Part shown: positions 7,055 through 14,346 of the stretch, piece after piece
Position numbering within the stretch: position 1 is the first letter of the stretch
Layout: each line of letters starts with the position of its first letter
Assembly: GCA_049318165.1 (NCBI GenBank)
Contig: JBMOGW010000036.1
Coordinates: 1-19,822 of the forward strand
Source: UBA668 sp049318165
Lineage (GTDB): Bacteria; Actinomycetota; Acidimicrobiia; Acidimicrobiales; Ilumatobacteraceae
DNA length: 19,822 nt
Direction of reading: 5' to 3'
Made by a program: the position numbers and the translations under genes
The notes under the pieces: generated by a model
Databases searched by the model: none
The model's input: the letters and a program-made list of their open reading frames with translations, nothing else
What the model was told of the DNA's origin: nothing

Positions 7055-8209
7055 ATGAGCAAGCGCGAAGGGCGCACCGAACGCCCCACGCAGAAACGCC
7101 TCAAGGACGCACGACGCAAGGGGCAGGTGGCGGTCTCGCAGGACCTGTCGCCGTGGATCTCCCTCCTGGTCGGCAGCTATCTGCTGCCCGGCGCCGTGCA
7201 CGGTGCGGGCGAGGGCGTGCGGTTGGCGTTCGACGCGCTCGACGGCGTCGCGACCACGGGCGACCCGTCCCAGGCGGTCTCGGCGCTCGGTCACGGCCTG
7301 CTCGCGTCGCTGCTCGCCCTCGTTCCCCTGTTCGCGGTCATCGTGATCGTCGCGATCCTCTCCCACGCCGCGCAGACCGGTGGGATCGTCTCGTTCCACC
7401 GCCTCAAGCCCGACTTCAAGCGGGTCAACCCGTTCGAGGGGTTCAAGCGGCTGCTGTCGCCGCGCCGCCTGTGGGACACCGCGCGCCAGGTGGCGAAGGC
7501 GGCGATCGTCACGTTCGTGGTGTGGCCGCGTGCCGTCGCGCTGGTGCACGACCTCGCCCGCCACCGCGACCGGGCCGCGCTCGCCGGCATCGCGGCCACC
7601 GGGTCCGCCCTGCTGGGCATGGTGCGAGCCGTCGCCTGGACCATGGTGATGCTGGCGCTCGCCGACTACGCCGTGCAGCGTCACCGGCACCGTGCGGACC
7701 TGAAGATGACGAAGCAAGAGGTCAAGGACGAGATGCGGCACAGCGAAGGCGACCCGCACCAGAAGGGCCGCATTCGCCAGATCCAGGCCGACCGGTCGCG
7801 CCGCCGCATGATGAGCGACGTCCCGCTCGCCAACGTGATCATCACCAACCCGACACACATCGCCGTGGCGGTCCGCTACGACCCGCTGCAGGGTGCGGCG
7901 CCGAAGGTCGTGGCCATCGGCATCGGGGCGGTCGCAAAGAAGATCCGTACGATCGGCGCCGAGGCCGGCGTTCCGGTGGTGGAGGCGAAGCCGCTTGCCC
8001 GAGCGCTCTGGCGGTCGTGTGACGTGGGCGATGCCATTCCCATCGCGCTGTACGAGGCCGTCGCTCGCGTACTGGTCTTCGTGCGCCAGCTCGGGCGGAC
8101 TCCGACACGGCCGTCGGCGATCGAACTGCCGCGCTCGTTCGAGATCGATCCCGCCGTCCTCGAGCAGGTGGCGGCGAAGGCCCGACGCCGAACGCGAAGT
8201 TTCGCTTGA
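7055..8209 (+). CDS. flhB: Flagellar export switch protein FlhB
   Basis: FlhB sets the substrate specificity of the flagellar export apparatus. The 384-residue protein opens with the family signature EGRTERPTQKRLKDARRKGQ, followed by about four membrane segments (to about residue 210) and a cytoplasmic domain. The autocleavage motif NPTH is present at residues 265-268 (nt 7847-7858) in the context ITNPTHIAVAVRYDP, and VVEAKPLARALW follows as in other FlhB proteins. The C-terminal tail after residue 345 is extended and basic. It should work with the FliK encoded at the start of the operon. The start is certain because the N-terminal signature begins directly after the ATG. Confidence 0.97.
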   Translation: MSKREGRTERPTQKRLKDARRKGQVAVSQDLSPWISLLVGSYLLPGAVHGAGEGVRLAFDALDGVATTGDPSQAVSALGHGLLASLLALVPLFAVIVIVAILSHAAQTGGIVSFHRLKPDFKRVNPFEGFKRLLSPRRLWDTARQVAKAAIVTFVVWPRAVALVHDLARHRDRAALAGIAATGSALLGMVRAVAWTMVMLALADYAVQRHRHRADLKMTKQEVKDEMRHSEGDPHQKGRIRQIQADRSRRRMMSDVPLANVIITNPTHIAVAVRYDPLQGAAPKVVAIGIGAVAKKIRTIGAEAGVPVVEAKPLARALWRSCDVGDAIPIALYEAVARVLVFVRQLGRTPTRPSAIELPRSFEIDPAVLEQVAAKARRRTRSFA

Positions 8210-8267
8210 CAACCCGCTCGACGACCGGACGGTCCCTGTGCACACCCCGAACCCGAAGGACCGGACC

Positions 8268-8564
8268 ATGCAGCACTTCCACGAACTCGCCGTACTCATC
8301 GAGCACAGCCCCGACCACGACTGGCTCGACCGCGCCGAGTGCGGCAACCTCGAGGTCGACCAGCTCTCGATGTTCTTCGTCGATGCCGGCAAGGCGATCT
8401 CCAAGGAAGCGCTCGAGCTGTGCAGCCGGTGCCCGGTGCGGCGTGACTGCCTCGACCATGCGTACCGCTACGACGTGATCAGCGGCTACTTCGGTGGCAT
8501 GTCGCCGAGTCGGCGCAAGATCCTGACCCGCGATCAGGCGCTGGCCGAGATCGAGCAGGGGTGA
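8268..8564 (+). CDS. WhiB-family (Wbl) iron-sulfur regulator
   Basis: The 98-residue product carries the four cysteines of WhiB-like proteins: C25, C52, C55 and C61, the last three spaced C-X2-C-X5-C within ELCSRCPVRRDCLDHA. Upstream is the usual W-x(5)-C pattern (W19, C25) followed by an MFF motif. Downstream, GYFGGMSPSRRK (73-84) takes the place of the family G[IV]WGG turn, with Phe for Trp. Wbl proteins bind a 4Fe-4S cluster and usually act with the primary sigma factor; they are confined to Actinomycetota and their phages. The ATG at 8268 has GAAGGA at 8255-8260; an in-frame GTG at 8238 is less well supported. It follows flhB by 58 bp in the same direction, so it is probably cotranscribed. 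A role in controlling flagellar genes is inference. Confidence 0.9.
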   Translation: MQHFHELAVLIEHSPDHDWLDRAECGNLEVDQLSMFFVDAGKAISKEALELCSRCPVRRDCLDHAYRYDVISGYFGGMSPSRRKILTRDQALAEIEQG

Positions 8565-8567
8565 CGC

Positions 8568-8590
8568 CGGCGGCGGGGGTGCCGCCGCCG
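8568..8590. terminator. Hairpin between convergent whiB-like gene and fliL
   Basis: A perfect 9-bp GC stem (8568-8576 with 8582-8590, loop GGGTG) fills the 30-bp space between two converging stop codons. It has no U-tract on either strand, as is common in actinobacteria. Position and symmetry suggest a bidirectional terminator. Confidence 0.6.
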
Positions 8591-8594
8591 CCAC

Positions 8595-9086
8595 TCACTG
8601 CATCACGAAGTCGGTGAACAGCACTTCCTCGATCATCTCGCCGTAGGACTCGCGGATGGCCGTGGACAGCTCCTCCTTCGCGGTCCGACGGCCCTCCGGG
8701 GTGCTCAGCTCCTCCATCGTGCGGCCGCTCAGCGTCTCGACCACGAGGTCCTTCGCGACCGCGCCGTTGAACTCCTTCACCTCTTCCGGCGTCATCTCGG
8801 CCGACATCGCCAGGCTGACGGCGACGCGGAGGAAGTGGCCGTCGACGAGGTTCAGGTTGATCGCCGGCAGGTCGACGATCGGGCCCAGTGCCAGGGCCGG
8901 AGCGATCGTCGTCGTGGTCGTGACCGCGGCAGCGGCGTTCGACGACGAGCCTGCGCCGTAGACGTACCCGCCGGCGCCCACGGCCGCGGCCGCCACGACC
9001 CCGATGATCAGCTTCTTCTTGCTCTTCTTCGGCTCTTCCTCGCCGCCGGCAGCGTCAGGATTCGGCGCCTGCTTCTTCTTGGCCAT
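8595..9086 (-). CDS. fliL: Flagellar basal body-associated protein FliL
   Basis: FliL is a single-pass membrane protein that surrounds or supports the stator. The 163-residue product has a charged Lys/Glu-rich N-terminus, one transmembrane helix (about residues 25-47, KLIIGVVAAAAVGAGGYVYG), a Thr-rich linker, then a periplasmic domain with LPAINLNLVDGHFLRVAVSL and the typical ending EEVLFTDFVMQ. I choose the ATG at 9086 because GGAGG lies just upstream (9092-9096); the in-frame GTG at 9098 would overlap that site. The start region overlaps the motB end by 32 nt. Order motA-motB-fliL is standard. Confidence 0.93.
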   Translation of the reverse strand: MAKKKQAPNPDAAGGEEEPKKSKKKLIIGVVAAAAVGAGGYVYGAGSSSNAAAAVTTTTTIAPALALGPIVDLPAINLNLVDGHFLRVAVSLAMSAEMTPEEVKEFNGAVAKDLVVETLSGRTMEELSTPEGRRTAKEELSTAIRESYGEMIEEVLFTDFVMQ

Positions 9087-9978
9087 CCGTGCCTCCACTC
9101 GTGTTGCTTCCGTTCGTCGACGTGTCGTCGACCAGCGTGACCTTGCTCAGGATCACGATCTCGACGCGGCGGTTCTTCGCCTGCGCCTCTGGTGTGTCGC
9201 CTTCGGCGATCGGTCGCGTGTCGCCGTAGCCGCCCACGTGTACCCGCGCCGGGTCGAAGCCGTGCCGGTCGACCAGATACCGCAGCACCGACGCCGCACG
9301 GGCGCCCGACAGCTCCCAGTTCGACGGGTAGCGTGCGGTCGAGATCGGCCGCGAGTCGGTGTGGCCCTCGACGGAGTACTCGAAGTCGTTCGAGCGGATC
9401 TGTTCGGCGACGACGTCGAGCAGCGCCATGCCCTCCTGCTCCAACTCGGCCCGCCCGGACTGGAAGAGCACCTTGTCGGTGCTGATCGCCACGACCAGTC
9501 CGCGACCCTCGAGCCGGAACGTCAACCGGTCCGACAGCCCGTCCTGCGCTGCGGCGGAACCGAGTTGTTGCGCCAGGCCGCGCAGTTGGTCCGTCTCCGC
9601 AGCGACCTCCTGCGCCTGGTCCCGCTGCGCCTGCAGCGCCTCGGCCCCCTGGGCCTGGTCGGACAGCTTGCGCAGCTGCGTGAAGATGCCGCCCGACGTC
9701 ATCACGCCACCGTCCGTCGTCGCGATCGGCTGCAGCTCGACCACTTCCGAGGGCTTGGGCGACGCGCCGCCGTCGATCGACTGGTGCAGGCTCTCGGCCA
9801 GCTTCTTGAACTTCTCCGTGTCCACACGGCCGATCGCGAACAGCACCAGGAACAATGCCATCAGCAGCGTCAGCATGTCGGCGTACGGGATCACCCACGC
9901 CTCGTGGTTGACGTGCTCCTCGTGCTCCTCGTGGTCGTGGCCCTTCCCGGGCGCGTGACCCTTGTGACCCTTAGCCAT
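9055..9978 (-). CDS. motB: Flagellar stator protein MotB
   Basis: MotB anchors the stator to peptidoglycan and carries the ion-conducting aspartate. In this 307-residue protein the plug/helix region HEAWVIPYADMLTLLMALFL contains that Asp (D34 from the chosen start), within one transmembrane helix (about 29-50). The C-terminal OmpA-like domain (about 185-290) shows YSVEGHTDSRPIS, SGARAASVLRYLVDRHGFDP and the NRRVEIVIL ending. The N-terminus is unusual: seven His in the first 25 residues (HKGH, HDHEEHEEH). The ATG at 9978 overlaps the motA stop; longer in-frame starts lie inside motA and look like shadow sequence. Proton or sodium use cannot be told from this. Confidence 0.95.
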   Translation of the reverse strand: MAKGHKGHAPGKGHDHEEHEEHVNHEAWVIPYADMLTLLMALFLVLFAIGRVDTEKFKKLAESLHQSIDGGASPKPSEVVELQPIATTDGGVMTSGGIFTQLRKLSDQAQGAEALQAQRDQAQEVAAETDQLRGLAQQLGSAAAQDGLSDRLTFRLEGRGLVVAISTDKVLFQSGRAELEQEGMALLDVVAEQIRSNDFEYSVEGHTDSRPISTARYPSNWELSGARAASVLRYLVDRHGFDPARVHVGGYGDTRPIAEGDTPEAQAKNRRVEIVILSKVTLVDDTSTNGSNTSGGTDGQEEAGAES

Positions 9979-10753
9979 TGCTGCTCTCCGCCCATGACGC
10001 ACGCACCGAGGTGGGCAGGAACGACAGCAGCTGCTCCTCCACCACGCGAGGGTTGTGGCCGGCTTGGATCGCCAGCACACCGTCCATGACCATCTCGCGG
10101 AACATGGCCTCCTGCGCACTGGAGTTCTTCATCTTCGCCGAGATCGGCAGCATCACGCCGTTGGCGATGAACACGCCCCAGAAGGTCGCGACGAACGCCG
10201 ACGCGATGCCGCTACCGAGCTCCTCTGGTTTGTCGAGGTGGCCGAGCGTCGCGATGAGGCCGATGACGGCGCCGATGATGCCGAACGTCGGCGCGAAGAT
10301 GCCCATCTGCTGGCACCAGTCCGACGAACGTTTGTGACGCGCCTTCATCGCCTTCACCTCCGACTTCATCACGTCGGCGACGGCCTCCGGATCCGAGCCG
10401 TCGATGGCCAACTGCAGGGCCCGGCGCAGGAACTGGTCCTCGACCGACGCCATTTGCGCCTCCAGAGCCAGCAGGCCCTCGCTGCGAGCGGTGCGGGCGA
10501 AGCCGACGAGCTGGCGGACCGTCGCCTCAGGATCGTGGTCCTTCTTCGGCAGGAGCACCCGCATGATCGCCTTGAAGATGCCCGAGGTGGTGGGCATGTC
10601 GAAGCTCGCCATGGTCGCACCGAACGCGCCGACGATGACGATCAGCAGCGCGGTGATGTTGCTGATCAGGAAGACCGGGCTGACGTGGTGCGTGATCGCG
10701 CCGACGAACACGCCCGCGAGCGCGATGAGCAGACCGATCAGTGTGGCGGGCAT
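9971..10753 (-). CDS. motA: Flagellar stator protein MotA
   Basis: MotA forms the pentameric ring around MotB and pushes on FliG. The 260-residue protein has four membrane segments (about 3-22, 30-50, 150-170, 182-205) and the family signature MGIFAPTFGIIGAVIGL, including the conserved prolines of the third and fourth helices (the second in NGVMLPISAK). The cytoplasmic loop holds RQLVGFARTARSEGLLALE, typical of MotA. The end overlaps motB by 8 nt, and the ATG overlaps the flbD end by 16 nt, indicating tight coupling of flbD-motA-motB-fliL. Confidence 0.96.
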   Translation of the reverse strand: MPATLIGLLIALAGVFVGAITHHVSPVFLISNITALLIVIVGAFGATMASFDMPTTSGIFKAIMRVLLPKKDHDPEATVRQLVGFARTARSEGLLALEAQMASVEDQFLRRALQLAIDGSDPEAVADVMKSEVKAMKARHKRSSDWCQQMGIFAPTFGIIGAVIGLIATLGHLDKPEELGSGIASAFVATFWGVFIANGVMLPISAKMKNSSAQEAMFREMVMDGVLAIQAGHNPRVVEEQLLSFLPTSVRASWAESSNG

Positions 10754-11028
10754 GTCGTCTCGTCCTCGTCGTCCTGCGGGTCCCGATCGGGATCGTCGTC
10801 ACCTGGGTGAGCACGGAGGGCGCCGGAGGCGAGCTCGTACGACAGCGCGAGCACCCGGGCCCGCTGATCCGTGATCAATGCCACGATCTCGGCGGCCGAC
10901 TCCGACACCACGTATTCGTTGCCGTTCTCCATGCGCACGACGGTGTCGGCATGCTCCTCGATCCGCTCGACGCGGTCGGGGTTGAGGTAGAGGGGTTCGG
11001 AATGTCGGATTCGGGTGAGGCGGATCAT
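10738..11028 (-). CDS. flbD: FlbD/SwrD family small flagellar protein
   Basis: The 96-residue product starts MIRLTRIRHSEPLYLNPDRV, followed by VERIEEHADTVVRMENGNEY and a helix ending near residue 60. This is the FlbD (SwrD) pattern of I-L-T-x(n)-N-x-D-x-I-E and a GxxYxV strand. In Bacillus SwrD raises motor power, and the gene usually sits next to motA. The product here has an extra acidic tail (DDDPDRDPQDDEDE) ending CPPH, which typical 60-80 residue family members lack. The ATG at 11028 is chosen because the family core begins there; a longer in-frame start at 11118 adds unrelated sequence. It is the first gene of the reverse stator operon. Confidence 0.88.
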   Translation of the reverse strand: MIRLTRIRHSEPLYLNPDRVERIEEHADTVVRMENGNEYVVSESAAEIVALITDQRARVLALSYELASGALRAHPGDDDPDRDPQDDEDETTCPPH

Positions 11029-11186
11029 CGGTTTCTGTCGCAGTTCTGACGAGCCTCCGTGCTCGACACATGGAACCGTCCGACGCGACCGCGCCGATGC
11101 CAGGAGGTGCGGGGGCATTCGCGAGGGGCGAAGGAAATCTCCGTGCCCTCCTTGCGCATCGGCTCCATGGCAGGACCGTCGTTCAC
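11029..11186. promoter_or_regulatory. Divergent flbD/flgN upstream region and leader
   Basis: This 158-bp region separates flbD (reverse) from the putative flgN (forward), so promoters for both blocks should lie here. I see no convincing -35/-10 pair and no TAAA...GCCGATAA-type flagellar sigma site. GC at third positions in the open flgN frame falls to about two thirds here, unlike the neighbouring genes, so I read it as untranslated for FlgN. Purine-rich SD-like runs occur at 11102-11107 (AGGAGG), 11131-11137 (AAGGAAA) and 11172-11175 (AGGA). A complementary CCTCCTT is at 11147-11153. Confidence 0.45.
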
Positions 11187-11669
11187 GTGATCACTGCCGA
11201 CCGGACGTATCGAGCGCTCATCGAGGCGCTGACGCGGATGCAGACACAGCTGGACGACCTCGCCTACCTGCTGGAGGTCCACACCCTCGTGATCGGCTCG
11301 GGTTCGATCGATGCGGTCCAGCGCACCACCCGCGACATCGAGGCGGCGACGCTCATGGTGGTCGACAGCGAGCGCCGCTGCGGCGAGCTGACCGACCAAC
11401 TCGTCGGACGGGCCGGCTCGTCGCTCGGCGAACTGATCGACCGGTCGGACGAGCCGTGGCGAGGGCTGCTCGACCATCACCGCAACGCGCTGGGTGCGGC
11501 GCACGTCGCCGTCGCCGACCTGGCGTCCACGGCCCAACGCGCGGCCAAGCGAGCGGCTCGCCGCCAACGCGACACCTACGTCGCCGCCGTGGGCAGCCCG
11601 ACCGCCGAGTACTCGGCCGGTCCCGCGCCGCTGCCGCAACGGGCCCTGCTGCTCGATCGGAGCGTGTGA
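11187..11669 (+). CDS. flgN: Putative FlgN-type export chaperone
   Basis: The 160-residue product is predicted all-helical and coiled-coil-like (TYRALIEALTRMQTQLDDLA; EEHT-type heptads; DIEAATLMVVDSERRCGELT), with a polar, disordered C-terminus. Those are the features of FlgN, which escorts FlgK and FlgL to the export gate. Its stop overlaps the flgK start by 1 nt (TGATG), which is the usual place for flgN. Sequence motifs alone would not identify it. I place the start at GTG 11187, because upstream in-frame codons (ATG at 11070) show poor G/C third-position bias and no good ribosome site; the longer version would be 199 residues. A weak AGGA lies 11 nt upstream. Confidence 0.7.
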   Translation: MITADRTYRALIEALTRMQTQLDDLAYLLEVHTLVIGSGSIDAVQRTTRDIEAATLMVVDSERRCGELTDQLVGRAGSSLGELIDRSDEPWRGLLDHHRNALGAAHVAVADLASTAQRAAKRAARRQRDTYVAAVGSPTAEYSAGPAPLPQRALLLDRSV

Positions 11670-13042
11670 TGCCGAGCATCTCGTCGCTCTACACCGCGCT
11701 CTCCGGGCTGACGGCGCAGCAGCGCACGACCGAGGTCGTCTCGCACAACGTGGCCAACCAGGCCACGCCGGGCTACCGGCGCCAGCGGGTGGACCTCATC
11801 CCCGTGGCCGTCCGCCCCGGCTTCGGCGACACCGGTAACGGCACCCGGACGGGTGGCGTGCTCATCAACGGCGTGTCGCAGAGCCGCGACGAGCTGATCG
11901 CCGCACGAGCGATCCGCGAGCAGGGCGCGCTGAAGACCGCCGAGGGCCTCGGCGCCACGCTCGGCCGACTCGAGCAGATCTACGCCGAGCCCGGCGATCT
12001 GGGTATCGCGTCGCAGCTGCAGGCCCTGTGGACGTCGTTCAACGACGTCGCCAACCAGCCCGGCAGCGTCGCCGCGCGCACGCAGTTGCTGCAGCAGGCC
12101 GACGCGCTGACGCAGTCACTGCACAATGCCGCCGACACGATCAGCGGGCTGCGCACGGTGACGTCGGACCGCATCGCCGGCCTCGCCGACCAGGTGAACA
12201 CGCTCGCCACCGAGCTCGCCCGGCTGAACGCATCCATCACGTCGACGCCCACCATGGCGAACGACCTGCGCGACCGTCGCGACATGCTCGTCACCCAGCT
12301 CAGCGAGCTGACCGGCGCCCAGCCGCACACCACCGCCTCCGGTCAGTTCGACCTGACGGTCGGCGGACGGTCACTCGTCACGGGTGACCAGGTGTACCGG
12401 CTCGACGGCACCGGCGGTGCGCTCACGTGGGTGGCCGACGGCCGACCGGTGAACGCGGCCCGCGGCGAGGCCGCGGCACTGGTGACCACGATGAACGACA
12501 TCGTCCCGCGCTACACCGCAGCGCTCGACGCGGTCGCGGCCACGCTCGTGCAGGACGTGAACGCGTTGCACAGCACCGGGTTCGACCAGCAGGGCATCAC
12601 CGGCCGCAACTTCTTCGATCCGGCCGGGGTGACTGCTGCGACCATCCAGCTGTCCGTCGACGTCGACGGCCTGCCCGGCAACATCGCCGCCGGCGCACCG
12701 GTCCCCCCACTGAACACCGCCCCCGGCCCGCTGGACGGCGACCTCGCGCGGCAGATCGCGCGCCTCGCGGACTCCACCATCGGCGCCGACTCCACCTACC
12801 GATCGATGGTCGGCTCGCTGGCCGTCGAGTCGCGGGCGGCGGAGCAGGCGACGCGGGTGCAGTCCGACATCACCGACGCCGCGGTGCAGGACGACGCATC
12901 GGTGTCGTCGGTGTCGCTGGACGAGGAGATGTCGCAGCTGGTGACCGCCCAGCGCGCCTACGAGGCGAGCGCCCGGGTGCTCACCGCGGTCGACGACATG
13001 CTGGGCATTCTGATCGAGCGGACCGGCCTGGTCGGGCGCTGA
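11669..13042 (+). CDS. flgK: Flagellar hook-associated protein FlgK (HAP1)
   Basis: FlgK forms the first hook-filament junction ring. The 457-residue product has the N-terminal axial motif SSLYTALSGLTAQQRTTEVV with SHNVANQATPGYRRQRVDL, a helical region (about 80-200) rich in coiled-coil heptads (ADALTQSLHNAADTISGLRT), a variable middle, and the C-terminal motif SLDEEMSQLVTAQRAYEASA ending near ILIERTG. Length is at the short end for FlgK, which often reaches 500 or more residues. The ATG at 11669 overlaps the flgN stop. flgL follows after 11 bp. The combination with FlgL downstream excludes FlgE/FlgG. Confidence 0.95.
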   Translation: MPSISSLYTALSGLTAQQRTTEVVSHNVANQATPGYRRQRVDLIPVAVRPGFGDTGNGTRTGGVLINGVSQSRDELIAARAIREQGALKTAEGLGATLGRLEQIYAEPGDLGIASQLQALWTSFNDVANQPGSVAARTQLLQQADALTQSLHNAADTISGLRTVTSDRIAGLADQVNTLATELARLNASITSTPTMANDLRDRRDMLVTQLSELTGAQPHTTASGQFDLTVGGRSLVTGDQVYRLDGTGGALTWVADGRPVNAARGEAAALVTTMNDIVPRYTAALDAVAATLVQDVNALHSTGFDQQGITGRNFFDPAGVTAATIQLSVDVDGLPGNIAAGAPVPPLNTAPGPLDGDLARQIARLADSTIGADSTYRSMVGSLAVESRAAEQATRVQSDITDAAVQDDASVSSVSLDEEMSQLVTAQRAYEASARVLTAVDDMLGILIERTGLVGR

Positions 13043-13053
13043 CGGAGGACGAC

Positions 13054-13944
13054 GTGCGCATCACTCCATCCATGATGTCGGCGAGCACGCTGCGCGATCT
13101 CAACTCGAACTATGCGCGTCTGACACTCTCGCAACAGCAGATGTCGACCGGGAAGCGCCTGTCGAAGGCGTCGGACGATCCGGTGATCGCTGCTGCTGCC
13201 ATGACGCTGCGGTCCTCGCTGGGTCGCTACGAGTCCTTCGACCGTTCCACGGAGGACGCCTCCGGGTGGCTCGGCGCCGCCGATGGTGCGTTGACCGCGA
13301 GCCTCGACCGCCTGGTGCGGGTGAAGGAGCTGACGGTCCGGGCCGGCAACAGCGGTGGCCTGTCCGACCCGAACGCTCGGGCCGCGATGGCCGCCGAGCT
13401 GCGCGCGATCCGCGCCGACCTGATCAGCCTCGCGAACACCAGCCACAACGGCCGGTCGGTCTTCGCCGGCACCGCCGCCGGGGACGCCTACACCGCATCC
13501 GGCGTGTTCCAGGGCAACTCGGCCGTGGTCTCCCGTGACGTCGACCCGCACACCGTGATGCAGGTGAACGTGGATGCGCTCGCCGCCTTCGGTGACCCTG
13601 CGGGACCTGGCGGCGACCTGTTCGCCGTCATCGACCGTCTGGCGAACGCTGCCGCGACCGGCGACGTCACCGCACTCGGCGCCGCCCACGCGGACCTCGA
13701 CACGGCCACGTCCCGCCTGGGCGCCGCCACCGTCGAGGTCGGCGCCCGCGGCGCGCAGCTCGAGCAGACCGCCGCCCGCAACGCGAGCGAGCGCGAGCGG
13801 ATCAACACCCTGCTGTCGTCGACCGAGGACGTCGACCTGGCCCAGGTGATGGTGCAGTTGAAGGAGCGCGAGAACGCCTACCAGGCGGCGCTTCAGGTGG
13901 CGGCGAAAGTGCTGCCGCCGACGCTCGTCGACTACCTGCGCTGA
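13054..13944 (+). CDS. flgL: Flagellar hook-associated protein FlgL (HAP3)
   Basis: FlgL forms the second junction ring, on which the filament cap and flagellin assemble. The 296-residue product has the flagellin-like D0/D1 N-terminus (LNSNYARLTLSQQQMSTGKR, then SKASDDPVIAAAAMTLRSSL) and C-terminus (LLSSTEDVDLAQVMVQLKER, ENAYQAALQVAAKVLPPTLVDYLR split across the last 25 residues). The block SHNGRSVFAGTAAGDAY is typical of FlgL rather than flagellin. The GTG at 13054 has GGAGG at 13044-13048. It ends the forward flgN-flgK-flgL block. Confidence 0.94.
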   Translation: MRITPSMMSASTLRDLNSNYARLTLSQQQMSTGKRLSKASDDPVIAAAAMTLRSSLGRYESFDRSTEDASGWLGAADGALTASLDRLVRVKELTVRAGNSGGLSDPNARAAMAAELRAIRADLISLANTSHNGRSVFAGTAAGDAYTASGVFQGNSAVVSRDVDPHTVMQVNVDALAAFGDPAGPGGDLFAVIDRLANAAATGDVTALGAAHADLDTATSRLGAATVEVGARGAQLEQTAARNASERERINTLLSSTEDVDLAQVMVQLKERENAYQAALQVAAKVLPPTLVDYLR

Positions 13945-14020
13945 GCGGCACACGCTGTTCGTGTCACGCCACTGCGCGGTGCGTACGCAACCAGCGACGC
14001 GACACAGAGGGGTTGCGACA

Positions 14021-14037
14021 CGCGGCGAGCCGCCGCG
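14021..14037. terminator. Hairpin in flgL/membrane-protein convergent gap
   Basis: The 103-bp gap 13945-14047 between converging genes contains a perfect 7-bp stem CGCGGCG/CGCCGCG (14021-14027 with 14031-14037, loop AGC). A weaker 5-bp ACACG/CGTGT hairpin follows the flgL stop (13950-13954 with 13960-13964). No U-tract is present. A bidirectional terminator is the simplest reading. Confidence 0.5.
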
Positions 14038-14047
14038 ACCGAGCCGC

Positions 14048-14335
14048 TCAGGACGTGCCGGTACCGCGGGCCGGGCGCGTGTCGGCGTCCGTCTGGGGCG
14101 GCACACGGTCACGCGCGGTCGAGAGTGCTCGGTCGATCACGCCCAAGGCGAACCACACGACCAGGCCGAACGCCGCCCCGACCGCCACGATCCGCTCGAA
14201 GCGGTCCGGGTTGGCGGCGTCGAGGATCGAGCGGCCGAGCAACAGCGCCACCGCCAGCACCGAGACCGCGAAGCGCCACGGTGCGATGGGCCCCGGTGGC
14301 ACCCGGCGCCGCTTCGATCGTCCACGTCGTCCCAT
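14048..14335 (-). CDS. Small two-helix membrane protein, unrecognised
   Basis: The 95-residue product has a strongly basic start (MGRRGRSKRRRVPPG), two hydrophobic helices (about residues 19-37, WRFAVSVLAVALLLGRSI, and 48-68, IVAVGAAFGLVVWFALGVID), and a polar tail. I do not recognise a family. The positive-inside rule places both ends in the cytoplasm. It starts 11 bp after the upstream FlhF-like gene on the same strand, so it is probably the last gene of the fliW-to-flhA operon. Good G/C third-position bias and the two helices support a real gene. Some link to the export apparatus next to FlhA is possible but unsupported. Confidence 0.6.
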   Translation of the reverse strand: MGRRGRSKRRRVPPGPIAPWRFAVSVLAVALLLGRSILDAANPDRFERIVAVGAAFGLVVWFALGVIDRALSTARDRVPPQTDADTRPARGTGTS

Positions 14336-14346
14336 TGCGCGCCCCG

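Noticed and set aside
9979..10119. N-terminal extension of MotB upstream of 9978
   Set aside because: It would overlap motA deeply and encodes Arg/Cys/Trp-rich sequence typical of an out-of-frame shadow; the MotB-like sequence starts at MAKGHKGH.
11093..11100. GCCGATGC as a -10 of a flagellar sigma-28/WhiG-type promoter for flgN
   Set aside because: No TAAA-like -35 about 15 bp upstream, and the last bases do not match GCCGATAA.
11070..11186. Extension of the FlgN protein to ATG 11070 (199 residues)
   Set aside because: About a third of these codons end in A or T, unlike the genes around, and no ribosome site precedes the ATG; not fully excluded.
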